Shown piece by piece: positions 1 to 5,368 of a stretch of DNA of 5,368 bases. Location: the NCBI GenBank assembly GCA_025350745.1, contig JANXXG010000300.1, positions 1 to 5,368 on the forward strand, in the 5' to 3' direction. Within the stretch, counting starts at the first letter, position 1, and every line of letters begins with the position of its first letter. The DNA comes from Chloroflexota bacterium. GTDB taxonomy: Bacteria; Chloroflexota; Limnocylindria; P2-11E. Both the position numbers and the translations under genes were made by a program. A model generated the notes under the pieces. The model did not search any database. It worked only from the letters and a program-made list of their open reading frames with translations, and was not told where the DNA came from.

Positions 1-506
1 TGCGTGATCTTGCCCGCGTCGACGGCGTCCTTGATCCGGGTGGCCGCCGATGCGTCGAGGGACTGGACGAGACCGTCGCGGGACTTGCCGGCGGTGTGGT
101 TCGCGATGTCACCGAGGCTGTTGCCGGCCATGAGCTGCGTCTTGACCTGGTCCGCCGACACTCCGAGGTATGCAACGCTCGCCTTCAACACGTCGCCGGT
201 GAGCTCGCGGAGCTTCGGGTGGCCGTCCTTGTGGTCGGCGGTGAGCGCCGCGATGATCGCGTCTTCCTGGGACTGGCTGATGACGTTCTTCGCGACGAGC
301 GCGTCGAGCGCCGCCTTGAGCTTCGCGCGGCCCTTCTCAGCGTCCGCGACGCCGGTCTGCGTGTCCGGCGCGGTCATCGCGACCGCGTCGGTCTCGGTCG
401 TCGCCGGCGTGGCCGCGAAGGCGACGCCGCCGAGGAGGCCCGCACCGAGGAAACCGGCAGTCGCGATCGCGACGGCCTTTGAGCGAAGGAGGGAGCCTGC
501 GTTCAT
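1..506 (-). CDS. Secreted helical-repeat protein of unknown function (N-terminal part, truncated by window edge)
   Basis: An open frame reads from an ATG at 506 to the left edge (168 codons, no stop reached). Residues 1-31 look like a Sec signal peptide: an Arg/Lys-containing start (R8, K10), a hydrophobic Ala/Gly/Leu core (about 11-28) and an Ala-Phe-Ala cleavage site at 29-31. A Thr/Ala/Pro-rich linker follows to about 55, then Ala-rich amphipathic helices. Two segments share one pattern: 'LDALVAKNVISQSQEDAI' (67-84) and 'RIKDAVDAGKIT' at the cut end (157-168). Between them lies 'YLGVSADQVKTQLMAGNSLG' (113-132), ending 'DIA'. I know this architecture from uncharacterised exported proteins of Actinomycetota and Chloroflexota; I know no assigned function. 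An ATG at 512 is also in frame, but the AGGAG at 516-520 is only 3 bases from it and 9 bases from the one at 506, so the latter is preferred. No cysteine lipobox is present, so it is probably released or wall-associated rather than a lipoprotein. Confidence 0.8.
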   Translation of the reverse strand, partial: MNAGSLLRSKAVAIATAGFLGAGLLGGVAFAATPATTETDAVAMTAPDTQTGVADAEKGRAKLKAALDALVAKNVISQSQEDAIIAALTADHKDGHPKLRELTGDVLKASVAYLGVSADQVKTQLMAGNSLGDIANHTAGKSRDGLVQSLDASAATRIKDAVDAGKIT

Positions 507-515
507 GTCCATGTT

Positions 516-520
516 CTCCT
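516..520 (-). promoter_or_regulatory. Ribosome binding site of the secreted-protein gene
   Basis: The minus strand reads AGGAG at 520-516. It is 3 bases from the ATG at 512 and 9 bases from the ATG at 506, so spacing favours the second start. A small inverted repeat, GCCCG/CGGGC with a 6-base loop (527-542), sits just upstream in the leader and may leave the site accessible. Any regulatory role for it is a guess. Confidence 0.6.
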
Positions 521-618
521 GTGGGTGCCCGTCGTATCGGGCGTTCCATAGGTGTTATCGGACGGGTCGCCCGGGAGTTGCGCGTTCGCGGCTCCGGAGG
601 GGATGGCTTTACGAGCTG

Positions 619-1497
619 TTAACCCTTCTTACGCGGCGCATACACCTTGAGGGCCCTTGGCTTCACGACGAACGTCTGGGGCAGGTTCCCCACGATCGCG
701 CCGTCGGCGTGCACTCGTAGCTCGGACGTCGCGGAGAGGACGATCCGCGCACCCCTGTAGCGCCGCCCGCGCACGGGCCGGTCGCTGTTGCGGAACGCCG
801 CGATCATCTCCCGGAAGACCCGTAGCCTGCCGTCGCCGAGGATGACGAGGTCGAGCCTGCCGTCGTCGACGCGGGCGCCGGGAGCGGCCTCGAGCCCCCA
901 GCCGTACCAGGGGCCGTTGCTGACGACCGCCTGCAGGATGCGATGGCTATGGATCCGCCCATCGACATCGATGCGGACCCGAACGCTCCGCCTGCGGATG
1001 AGCGCGCCGAGCGCCGCGATCGCAAAGCCATGGTCACCGCGCTGGACGGCACGACCGGCGCTGAAGGCGTCGGCGTCAAGCCCGATCCCCGCCGCTTCGA
1101 AGAACAGCGTCTCCCCTACCTCGGCGACGTCGATCGCGCGCACGCTGCCCGATGCGATGACCTGGGCCGCCGCGCGATGGTCGTCACGCGGGATGTCGAC
1201 CGACCGCGCGATGTTCATGTACGTGCCGAAGGGCAGGATCCCAAGGACGAGCTTGGTCCCGACGAGCGCGCGGGCGGCCGCGCCGACGGTCCCGTCGCCT
1301 CCGGCGACGAGGACCGCGTCATAGCCCTCGCGGACGGCGCGCGCGCCCAACTCGGTCGCCGTCGGGTGCTCGAGCCCGGTCTCGAAGAGGTCGATCGGGG
1401 CGAACGACTGGCCGAGCACGTCGAGGAGGGCCTCGACATCCGCGCGCGCGGTACCGCCGCCGGCAGCCGGATTGACGATGAGGAGAGCGCGGGTCAC
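619..1497 (-). CDS. YegS/BmrU-family diacylglycerol/lipid kinase
   Basis: A 292-residue protein of the size usual for DagK-type lipid kinases, which phosphorylate diacylglycerol or related lipids with ATP at the inner face of the membrane. The N-terminal catalytic domain (about 1-125) shows the nucleotide-binding start 'LLIVNPAAGGG' (5-15), the signature GGDGT (66-70) and 'GILPFGTYMNIAR' (86-98). The C-terminal beta-rich domain carries 'DDGRLDLVIL' (211-220) and 'VHADGA' (262-267). In the commonest form of the family the last motif is DGE; here Ala replaces the Glu. The usual GTxND stretch reads GTYMN. I believe related variants exist, so activity is plausible but the lipid substrate is open. 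No signal peptide or membrane span is evident. The start is GTG at 1497, sharing GTGA with the livF stop (4-base overlap), which points to translational coupling in the liv operon. It ends in a Lys/Arg-rich tail and TAA. Confidence 0.92.
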   Translation of the reverse strand: MTRALLIVNPAAGGGTARADVEALLDVLGQSFAPIDLFETGLEHPTATELGARAVREGYDAVLVAGGDGTVGAAARALVGTKLVLGILPFGTYMNIARSVDIPRDDHRAAAQVIASGSVRAIDVAEVGETLFFEAAGIGLDADAFSAGRAVQRGDHGFAIAALGALIRRRSVRVRIDVDGRIHSHRILQAVVSNGPWYGWGLEAAPGARVDDGRLDLVILGDGRLRVFREMIAAFRNSDRPVRGRRYRGARIVLSATSELRVHADGAIVGNLPQTFVVKPRALKVYAPRKKG

Positions 1498-2183
1498 GCC
1501 CCCAGGTATGCACGTCCGACGCCATCGTCACGGAGCAGCGCTGCGCCGGTGCCGGTGAGCCCGATCCGGCCGAGCTCGAGGACGTAGGCCCGATCCGCCA
1601 TCCGGAGCGCGCGCAGGGCGTTCTGCTCTACCAGAAGCATGGTCGTGCCGGCCAACTTGAGCTCTGCGAGGACCGCGAACACGGTCGCGACCATCTTCGG
1701 CGCGAGCCCCAGTGATGGCTCATCCAACAGGAGCAGTCGGGGCTTGGCGAGCAACGCTCGGGCGATCGCGAGGAGCTGCTGCTCGCCGCCGGAGAGGTTT
1801 CCCGCCGGGAGCCCGCGGCGTTCGGCGAGGATCGGGAAGCGCTCGTACATCGGTCGGACATCGGCCGCGCCGGACAGCAGCAGATTCTCGTGCACCGACA
1901 TGCGCGCGAGGATCTCGCGGCCTTCGGGCACCTGCACGAGCCCGGCGGCGAAGATCGTGTGCGGCGGGGCACCGGCAAGCTCGCGGCCGCCAAGTCGGAT
2001 CGATCCACGGGCGGGACGGATGAGCCCCGAGATCGCGGCGAGGGTGCTCGTCTTCCCTGCCCCGTTCGCACCGATGAGCGCGACGACCTCTCCCTGCCCC
2101 ACCTCGAAGTCGATGCCATGCACGGCCTCGATCGGGCCGTACCGCACGACGAGGTCCCGGACCACGAGCATCGGCTCAGGCAT
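1494..2183 (-). CDS. livF: Branched-chain amino acid ABC transporter ATP-binding protein LivF
   Basis: A 229-residue cytoplasmic ATPase, one of the two nucleotide-binding subunits that power the importer. Motifs in order are Walker A GANGAGKT (38-45), Q-loop Gln84 in 'LVQVPEGRE', ABC signature LSGGEQQ (130-136), Walker B 'RLLLLDEP' (149-156) with catalytic Glu155, the D-loop region 'SLGLAP' (157-162), and 'LLVEQNA' (183-189). The phrases 'VPEGREI', 'LDEPSLGLAP' and 'VEQN' are typical of LivF. Gln187 stands where most ABC ATPases have the switch histidine, which is normal for LivF. The C-terminus 'AYLGA' matches the family. The segment between 'SVHENL' and 'ERFP' is about 8-10 residues shorter than I recall for E. 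coli LivF, giving a compact helical subdomain. The ATG at 2183 overlaps the end of livG by 8 bases and has a GGGAG 8 bases upstream. The stop is fused to the start of the lipid kinase gene. Confidence 0.96.
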   Translation of the reverse strand: MPEPMLVVRDLVVRYGPIEAVHGIDFEVGQGEVVALIGANGAGKTSTLAAISGLIRPARGSIRLGGRELAGAPPHTIFAAGLVQVPEGREILARMSVHENLLLSGAADVRPMYERFPILAERRGLPAGNLSGGEQQLLAIARALLAKPRLLLLDEPSLGLAPKMVATVFAVLAELKLAGTTMLLVEQNALRALRMADRAYVLELGRIGLTGTGAALLRDDGVGRAYLGA

Positions 2184-2940
2184 CGTCGCCGCTCCCGAGG
2201 TACGCCTCGCGCACCACAGGGTCGGCCTGGATCTCGGCCGGGCCGCCTTCCGCGATCTTCCGGCCGAAGTTAAGGACGGCGACCCGCTCGCACGCGCCCA
2301 TGACCAGTCGCACGTCGTGCTCGATCAGGATGATCGTGAGGCCGCCGACCGCGAGCTCCCGGAGCATCCCGCTGAGCGCCACGGACTCGGTCGCATTCAT
2401 GCCGGCCGCCGGCTCGTCAAGGATGAGGAGCCGCGGCTCCGAGGCGAGTGCGCGCGCGATCTCGAGCCGTCGCTGATCCCCGTACGACAGCTCGGCCGCG
2501 AGCGCATCGGCCCGGGCACCGAGGCCGAAGCGGTCGAGGATCGCGCGCGAGGCGTCGCGCTCGATCGACCCAACGGCGCGGAACGGCACGAGGCTCGCAA
2601 GCACGTCGGACCGGCTGCGAACGTAGCGGCCAAGGAGCACGTTCTCGAGCACGGTCAGCCCTTTGAACAGCCGGATCGACTGAAAGGTGCGGGCGATGCC
2701 TCGCTTCGCAAGCTCGTGCGGACGCAGACGGGTGACGTCGGTGCCGCCGAAGCGGATCGTGCCGCCATCGGCGCGGAAATGACCGGAGATCAGATTGATG
2801 AGCGTGGTCTTGCCCGCACCGTTCGGCCCGATCAGACCGAAGACCTGCCCCTCGCCGACAGAGAGATCGACGGCGTTCACCGCGACGACGCCCCCGAACC
2901 GCTTGGTCAGTGCGCCGATCTGCAGCAGCTCAGGCGACAT
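2176..2940 (-). CDS. livG: Branched-chain amino acid ABC transporter ATP-binding protein LivG
   Basis: A 254-residue cytoplasmic ATPase, partner of LivF. Motifs in order are Walker A GPNGAGKTT (38-46), Q-loop Gln87 in 'ARTFQ', ABC signature LSYGDQRR (151-158), Walker B 'LLILDEP' (171-177) with Glu176, then 'AAGMN', and switch His208 in 'LIEHD'. The LSYG signature and 'LDEPAAGMN' identify LivG rather than LivF. The tail 'PAEIQADPVVREAYLG' (234-249) is the C-terminal extension found in branched-chain amino acid ATPases. Two in-frame ATGs are possible. The one at 2940 has GGGAG at a 6-base spacing and gives the standard N-terminus; the one at 2955 adds five residues and extends further into livM, so I prefer 2940. 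It overlaps livM by 11 bases and livF by 8 bases, so the block is tightly coupled. Confidence 0.96.
   Translation of the reverse strand: MSPELLQIGALTKRFGGVVAVNAVDLSVGEGQVFGLIGPNGAGKTTLINLISGHFRADGGTIRFGGTDVTRLRPHELAKRGIARTFQSIRLFKGLTVLENVLLGRYVRSRSDVLASLVPFRAVGSIERDASRAILDRFGLGARADALAAELSYGDQRRLEIARALASEPRLLILDEPAAGMNATESVALSGMLRELAVGGLTIILIEHDVRLVMGACERVAVLNFGRKIAEGGPAEIQADPVVREAYLGSGDDA
2192..2196 (-). promoter_or_regulatory. Ribosome binding site of livF
   Basis: The minus strand reads GGGAG at 2196-2192, 8 bases before the ATG at 2183, inside the last codons of livG. It supports this start. livF can be entered independently or by ribosomes finishing livG. Confidence 0.55.
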
Positions 2941-3802
2941 CCTGCGCTCCCACATGACGCAGACGGGCCGCGCGGCGAACGTCGAGCAGGGTGGCCAGTC
3001 CCCGGGGCGCGTAGACGATGACGATCACGAGGATCGCTCCCTGCAGGATGTCGCGGTACTCCTGCAATGGCTGGAGGACCGCGGGGAGCGCCGTGAGGAC
3101 GACCGCGCCCATGATCGGTCCGATCACGTTGGGGATGCCGCCGACGATCGCGAACACGAGGATCTGGACGGCGCGGGCGAATCCGTATTCGTCGGGCTGG
3201 ATCGCGAAGTTGAAATGCGCGGCAATCCCCCCGGCCCAGCCGGCGATGAGCGCGCCGAGCACGAACGCCGCGAGCTTGTACCGCCGCACCGGGATCCCCT
3301 GGCTCGCGGCCGCGACCTCGTCCTCGCGGATCGCCGACCACGCCCGGCCCACCGACGAGATCCGCAGCCGCGCACAGACATAGGTGATGACGAGCAGCGA
3401 GGCAAAGATGTGCCAAAGCTCGGTCTTCGGCGGGATCCCGACGAGCCCCTGGCCTCGGCCGGTGATGGGGATCGCGAGGATCGCTACGCGCACGACCTCA
3501 CCGAAGGCGAGCGTGGCGATCGCGAGGTACACGCCGCGGAGCCGGAACACCGTGGCGCCCAGAGGCAGCGAGATCGCCGCGGCGAGGAGCGCGCCGCACA
3601 GGAGCGCGAGCGGGAACGGGAACCCGGCCTTCAGCGTGAGCAGGGCCGAGCCGTACGCGGCGATGCCCATGAACGCCGCGTTGCCCAGCGTGAGCTGGCC
3701 CGTATACAGCGTCAGCCAGACCGACAGCGCGAGGATGGCGTTGATGCCGATGAAGCCGATCGTCGTCTGGTACGCATCGAAGAACGCCTGGAGCTCTTCC
3801 AT
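2930..3802 (-). CDS. livM: Branched-chain amino acid ABC transporter permease LivM
   Basis: A 290-residue integral membrane protein with roughly eight hydrophobic segments, forming half of the translocation channel with LivH. Recognisable stretches are 'LTLYTGQLTLGNAAFMGIAA' (30-49), matching the LivM 'GQ-S-G-AF-GIGAY' motif; 'RGVYLAIATLAFGEV' (89-103); and the cytoplasmic coupling loop (about 152-177), which contains 'AIREDEVAAASQGI' and contacts the ATPases. Further on come 'GGIPNVIGPIMGA' (221-233) and a C-terminal 'GAILVIVIVYAPRGLA' (255-270), corresponding to the family's 'RG-L' ending. It lacks the long N-terminal extension of E. coli LivM; a length near 290-350 is common in other bacteria. 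The ATG at 3802 directly abuts the TAG of livH with no bases between, and no strong Shine-Dalgarno is visible, so translation probably depends on livH. The last 11 bases overlap livG. The exact substrate cannot be read from the permease. Confidence 0.95.
   Translation of the reverse strand: MEELQAFFDAYQTTIGFIGINAILALSVWLTLYTGQLTLGNAAFMGIAAYGSALLTLKAGFPFPLALLCGALLAAAISLPLGATVFRLRGVYLAIATLAFGEVVRVAILAIPITGRGQGLVGIPPKTELWHIFASLLVITYVCARLRISSVGRAWSAIREDEVAAASQGIPVRRYKLAAFVLGALIAGWAGGIAAHFNFAIQPDEYGFARAVQILVFAIVGGIPNVIGPIMGAVVLTALPAVLQPLQEYRDILQGAILVIVIVYAPRGLATLLDVRRAARLRHVGAQDVA
2947..2951 (-). promoter_or_regulatory. Ribosome binding site that selects the livG start
   Basis: The minus strand reads GGGAG at 2951-2947, 6 bases before the ATG at 2940. 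It lies within the alternative extension beginning at 2955 and so argues for the shorter LivG. It is embedded in the end of livM. Confidence 0.6.
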
Positions 3803-4678
3803 CTAGACCCGATCCACGGCGCGCTGGCCGAGGATGCCGCTCGGTCGTATGAGCAGCACGATGAAGAGCAGTCCGAAGGCGAACGCGTCGCGCAGCTCGC
3901 TTGGCAGGAACGTGAGGCTCGCGACCTCGCCGAAGCTAAGCAGGTAGGCGCCCAGCACGGCACCGGGGATGCTGCCCATCCCGCCGACGATCATCACCGA
4001 GAACGCCTTCAGCTCGAAGCCGAGGCCCATCTGAGAGAACGGTGAGTTCGTCGCGAATCCGTAGAGGGCGCCTGCGATGCCGCCGAGGCCGGCCGACAGG
4101 AAGAAGGTCGCCGCAATGGCTCGGTCCACATCGATCCCGAGCAGTCGCGCCGCTCGCGGGTTCTCCGCCAGCGCCCTGAGCTCGCGGCCGAGCCGTGACC
4201 GGCGCACGAGGAGGGTGAGGCCGACCATCAGCGCGACCGCGAGACCGATGATCACCGTCCGCAACGTATCGATCTGAAGCCCGGCGACGGTCATGACGTC
4301 GGCCGGCAACGAGCCCCTCGGATACGACTGCAGGTCCGGTCCGTACTTCAGCTGGATGAGCCGGATGACGATCAATGAAACGCCGATGCTTGAGATCATC
4401 GCGGAGAGCGGCGGCGCGTTCCGCCGGCGGAGCGGTGCGAACGCGACGCGATCGAGGAGCACACCGGCGCCGCCGCAGACCGCGAAGGCGATGACGACCG
4501 CGAGCGCCGCGGGCACGCCCTGCTGCATCGCAAACAGGGCGGTGAACGCCCCAAGGGTGAACAGCGCCGGATGCGCGAGGTTGAGGATGTCGAGGACGCT
4601 GAAGACCAAGGTGAAGCCGAGGGCGAACAGCGCGTAGATGCTGCCGATGAAGATCGCGTTGTAGATCTGGTCGGCCAC
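3803..4678 (-). CDS. livH: Branched-chain amino acid ABC transporter permease LivH
   Basis: A 291-residue membrane protein with about eight hydrophobic segments, the second channel subunit. Family landmarks are 'IGSIYALFALGFTLVF' (11-26), 'LNLAHPALFTLGAF' (32-45), the coupling loop 'LGRELRALAENPRAARLLGI' (163-182), 'GGMGSIPGAVLGA' (232-244) and 'LIRPSGILG' (276-284). The size matches LivH and is much smaller than UrtB of urea transporters, so a urea system is unlikely. The start is a GTG at 4678. An in-frame TAG at 4690-4688 rules out a longer protein, and no internal start preserves the first membrane segment. There is no recognisable Shine-Dalgarno; the leader reads CCTCC at 4687-4683 instead. 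The 70-base gap to livK holds a strong hairpin ending 18 bases before this start. The stop TAG touches the livM ATG. Confidence 0.95.
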   Translation of the reverse strand: MADQIYNAIFIGSIYALFALGFTLVFSVLDILNLAHPALFTLGAFTALFAMQQGVPAALAVVIAFAVCGGAGVLLDRVAFAPLRRRNAPPLSAMISSIGVSLIVIRLIQLKYGPDLQSYPRGSLPADVMTVAGLQIDTLRTVIIGLAVALMVGLTLLVRRSRLGRELRALAENPRAARLLGIDVDRAIAATFFLSAGLGGIAGALYGFATNSPFSQMGLGFELKAFSVMIVGGMGSIPGAVLGAYLLSFGEVASLTFLPSELRDAFAFGLLFIVLLIRPSGILGQRAVDRV

Positions 4679-4696
4679 GGGCGGAGGCTATATCAA

Positions 4697-4724
4697 GAGG
4701 ACGGAGCCTCTCGGCCCCGTCCTC
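4697..4724 (-). promoter_or_regulatory. Strong intergenic hairpin between livK and livH (attenuator or mRNA-stabilising stem)
   Basis: Bases 4697-4704 (GAGGACGG) and 4717-4724 (CCGTCCTC) are exact inverted repeats, and 4706-4708 pairs with 4713-4715. Read as minus-strand RNA, the pair between 4716 and 4705 is a G-U wobble, so the stem is 12 continuous base pairs closed by a GAGA (GNRA) tetraloop. On the plus strand the same position is an A-C mismatch, so the structure is best formed by the liv transcript. It begins 24 bases after the livK stop. Only a poor U-tract follows (UUGAUAU), so full termination is unlikely. Partial termination or protection of the livK message from 3' decay fits better, as is known for stems between binding-protein and permease genes (malE-malF). 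The structure is seen in the sequence; the role is inferred. Confidence 0.7.
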
Positions 4725-4730
4725 GTTCCT

Positions 4731-4740
4731 CACCGCGGTG
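4731..4740. repeat. Perfect 10-base palindrome CACCGCGGTG in the livK-livH gap
   Basis: CACCGCGGTG equals its own reverse complement. It lies between the livK stop and the hairpin. A folded form would have only three or four pairs, so it is not a convincing RNA stem. It could be a protein-binding site or a chance event in GC-rich DNA. Confidence 0.3.
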
Positions 4741-4748
4741 GGCTCGCG

Positions 4749-5368
4749 CTAATTGATCTGGGTGAACTGGCCGCCCTTGATCTGGACGACGTAGACCTTC
4801 TGGTTCACATCGTGCGACGAGTTGAACGAGAACTCGCCGAGCGGCGTCTTCACGCCGGTCGTGAGCTCGATCTGGTCGCGCAGCTTGTCGTGCAGAATGC
4901 TCGTCACGTTCGGTGTCCGCTTGAGGGCATCGAGCAGGATGTAGATCGCCGAGTAGGCCTGCGCCGCGAACTGGTCGGGGTCGCTGTTGTACTTGGCCTT
5001 GTACGCGGCGACGAAGTCCTTGTTGACGGGGTCCGGGTTCGAGAGGTACCACGCGGCACCGGAAACAGCTCCCTCCGCGGCCGGGCCGGCCGAAGCAGCG
5101 ATCGCTGGGGTGTTGAAGCCGTTGCCGCCGATCACGAGCTGACCCGGCTTCTTCTTGGCGACTTCTTTGAGGATCAGGATCGCGGGTCCGGCGAGCGAGC
5201 TGTCGACGATCGCGTCCGGTGTCTCCGCAAGAGCCGCGGTCACCTGCGCCGAAAGATCGACGTCCGTCTTCGAGAACGCGATCTCCTTCTTGATCGTGAT
5301 GCCGGCCGACTCGTGGCTCTTCTTGTAGATCGCGAAGCCGTCCGAGCTGATCTTGTCGTCTTGCGCGT
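4749..5368 (-). CDS. livK: Branched-chain amino acid ABC transporter substrate-binding protein LivK (C-terminal part, truncated by window edge)
   Basis: An open frame enters from the right edge and runs 205 codons to TAG at 4751-4749. About half of a typical 380-400 residue type I periplasmic-binding fold (Peripla_BP_6) is present. The first visible residues 'AQDDKISSDGFAIYKK' match the family's 'DD-YG--GA-AFKK' helix after the hinge. Next come 'GITIKKEIAFSKTDVDLSAQ', 'TPDAIVDSSLAGPAILILKE' and 'QLVIGGNGFNTPAIAASAGP'. The C-terminal part has 'FVAAYKAKYNSDPDQFAAQA', 'AYSAIYILLDALKR', 'TPLGEFSFN' and 'VYVVQIKGGQFTQ'. It binds the amino acid outside the membrane and delivers it to LivH/LivM. In a monoderm it would be a lipoprotein, but the N-terminus is not in the window, and a GTG at 5243 is internal, not the real start. 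The ligand (Leu/Ile/Val or another amino acid or amide) cannot be fixed from this half. Confidence 0.92.
   Translation of the reverse strand, partial: AQDDKISSDGFAIYKKSHESAGITIKKEIAFSKTDVDLSAQVTAALAETPDAIVDSSLAGPAILILKEVAKKKPGQLVIGGNGFNTPAIAASAGPAAEGAVSGAAWYLSNPDPVNKDFVAAYKAKYNSDPDQFAAQAYSAIYILLDALKRTPNVTSILHDKLRDQIELTTGVKTPLGEFSFNSSHDVNQKVYVVQIKGGQFTQIN

Noticed and set aside
546..566. Possible promoter for the secreted-protein gene, with GATAAC or TATGGA as a -10 element
   Set aside because: Neither has a matching -35 element at a sensible spacing, and I see no clear ECF-type pair either. Six-base partial matches are expected by chance.
571..597. Imperfect inverted repeat CCGGGAG/CTCCGG after the lipid kinase stop, as a terminator
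   Set aside because: The outer stem has a bulged base, the inner part is an internal loop plus three pairs, and no U-run follows on the minus strand. Termination here is possible but not supported.
4..720. A 238-codon plus-strand open frame at the left edge
   Set aside because: It overlaps the secreted-protein gene, whose minus-strand reading gives a signal peptide, a ribosome site and helical repeats, and it runs into the lipid kinase gene. The plus-strand product shows nothing recognisable.
2938..2955. Longer LivG beginning at the ATG at 2955
   Set aside because: The extension would be only five residues, and the GGGAG lies within it at ideal spacing for the ATG at 2940.
1639..3021. A 460-codon plus-strand open frame opposite livF and livG
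   Set aside because: It is antisense to two clear ABC ATPases. High GC at third codon positions suppresses stop codons in the opposite frames; the translation is Arg/Pro/Ser-rich with no recognisable domain.
2795..4045. A 416-codon plus-strand open frame opposite livG, livM and livH
   Set aside because: It is a composition artefact: its product is almost all Arg, Glu, Asp and Ala, and it runs across three real genes and their junctions.
1494..4678. The cluster as a urea (Urt) or another specialised HAAT transporter
   Set aside because: LivH and LivM lengths and the LivF/LivG signatures fit the ordinary branched-chain type, and no urease or amidase genes lie alongside. The exact ligand remains unknown.
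5241..5243. GTG at 5243 as the start of a short separate gene
   Set aside because: The frame stays open to the right edge and the upstream residues match the substrate-binding family, so this GTG is an internal valine codon.

Overview
This window reads as a stretch of a GC-rich bacterial chromosome. Every gene lies on the minus strand. It holds most of a branched-chain (hydrophobic) amino acid ABC importer operon in the order livK-livH-livM-livG-livF, then a lipid kinase gene whose start overlaps the end of livF. The beginning of an unrelated secreted-protein gene runs off the left edge. High GC, GTG starts, tight gene overlaps and a secreted protein with 'LGVSADQ...AGNSLGDIA'-type helical repeats suggest a GC-rich monoderm such as Chloroflexota (Limnocylindria-like) or Actinomycetota. 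This is an inference from style and no marker gene confirms it.

Layout in transcription order, from right to left. Positions 5368-4749 hold the C-terminal 205 residues of the substrate-binding protein LivK, whose N-terminus lies beyond the right edge. Positions 4748-4679 are a 70-base gap containing a strong 12-bp hairpin with a GAGA loop (4697-4724) and a 10-base palindrome (4731-4740). Positions 4678-3803 are the permease LivH, 3802-2930 the permease LivM, 2940-2176 the ATPase LivG, 2183-1494 the ATPase LivF, and 1497-619 a YegS/BmrU-type diacylglycerol/lipid kinase. Positions 618-507 are an intergenic gap with no convincing promoter or terminator. Positions 506-1 are the N-terminal part of a secreted helical-repeat protein.

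How the parts work together: LivK would capture the amino acid outside the membrane, LivH and LivM form the channel, and LivG and LivF supply ATP hydrolysis. From livH to the lipid kinase the genes abut or overlap (0, 11, 8 and 4 bases), so they are almost certainly co-transcribed and probably translationally coupled. The only real break in the operon is the hairpin-bearing gap after livK, where one would expect a device that lets the binding protein be made in excess over the membrane parts. The operon promoter lies outside the window.

I see no mobile element, RNA gene, CRISPR array or defence or toxin genes. The content is mostly ordinary. The points worth a second look are the livK-livH hairpin, the coupling of a lipid kinase to a transporter, and the repeat-type secreted protein.
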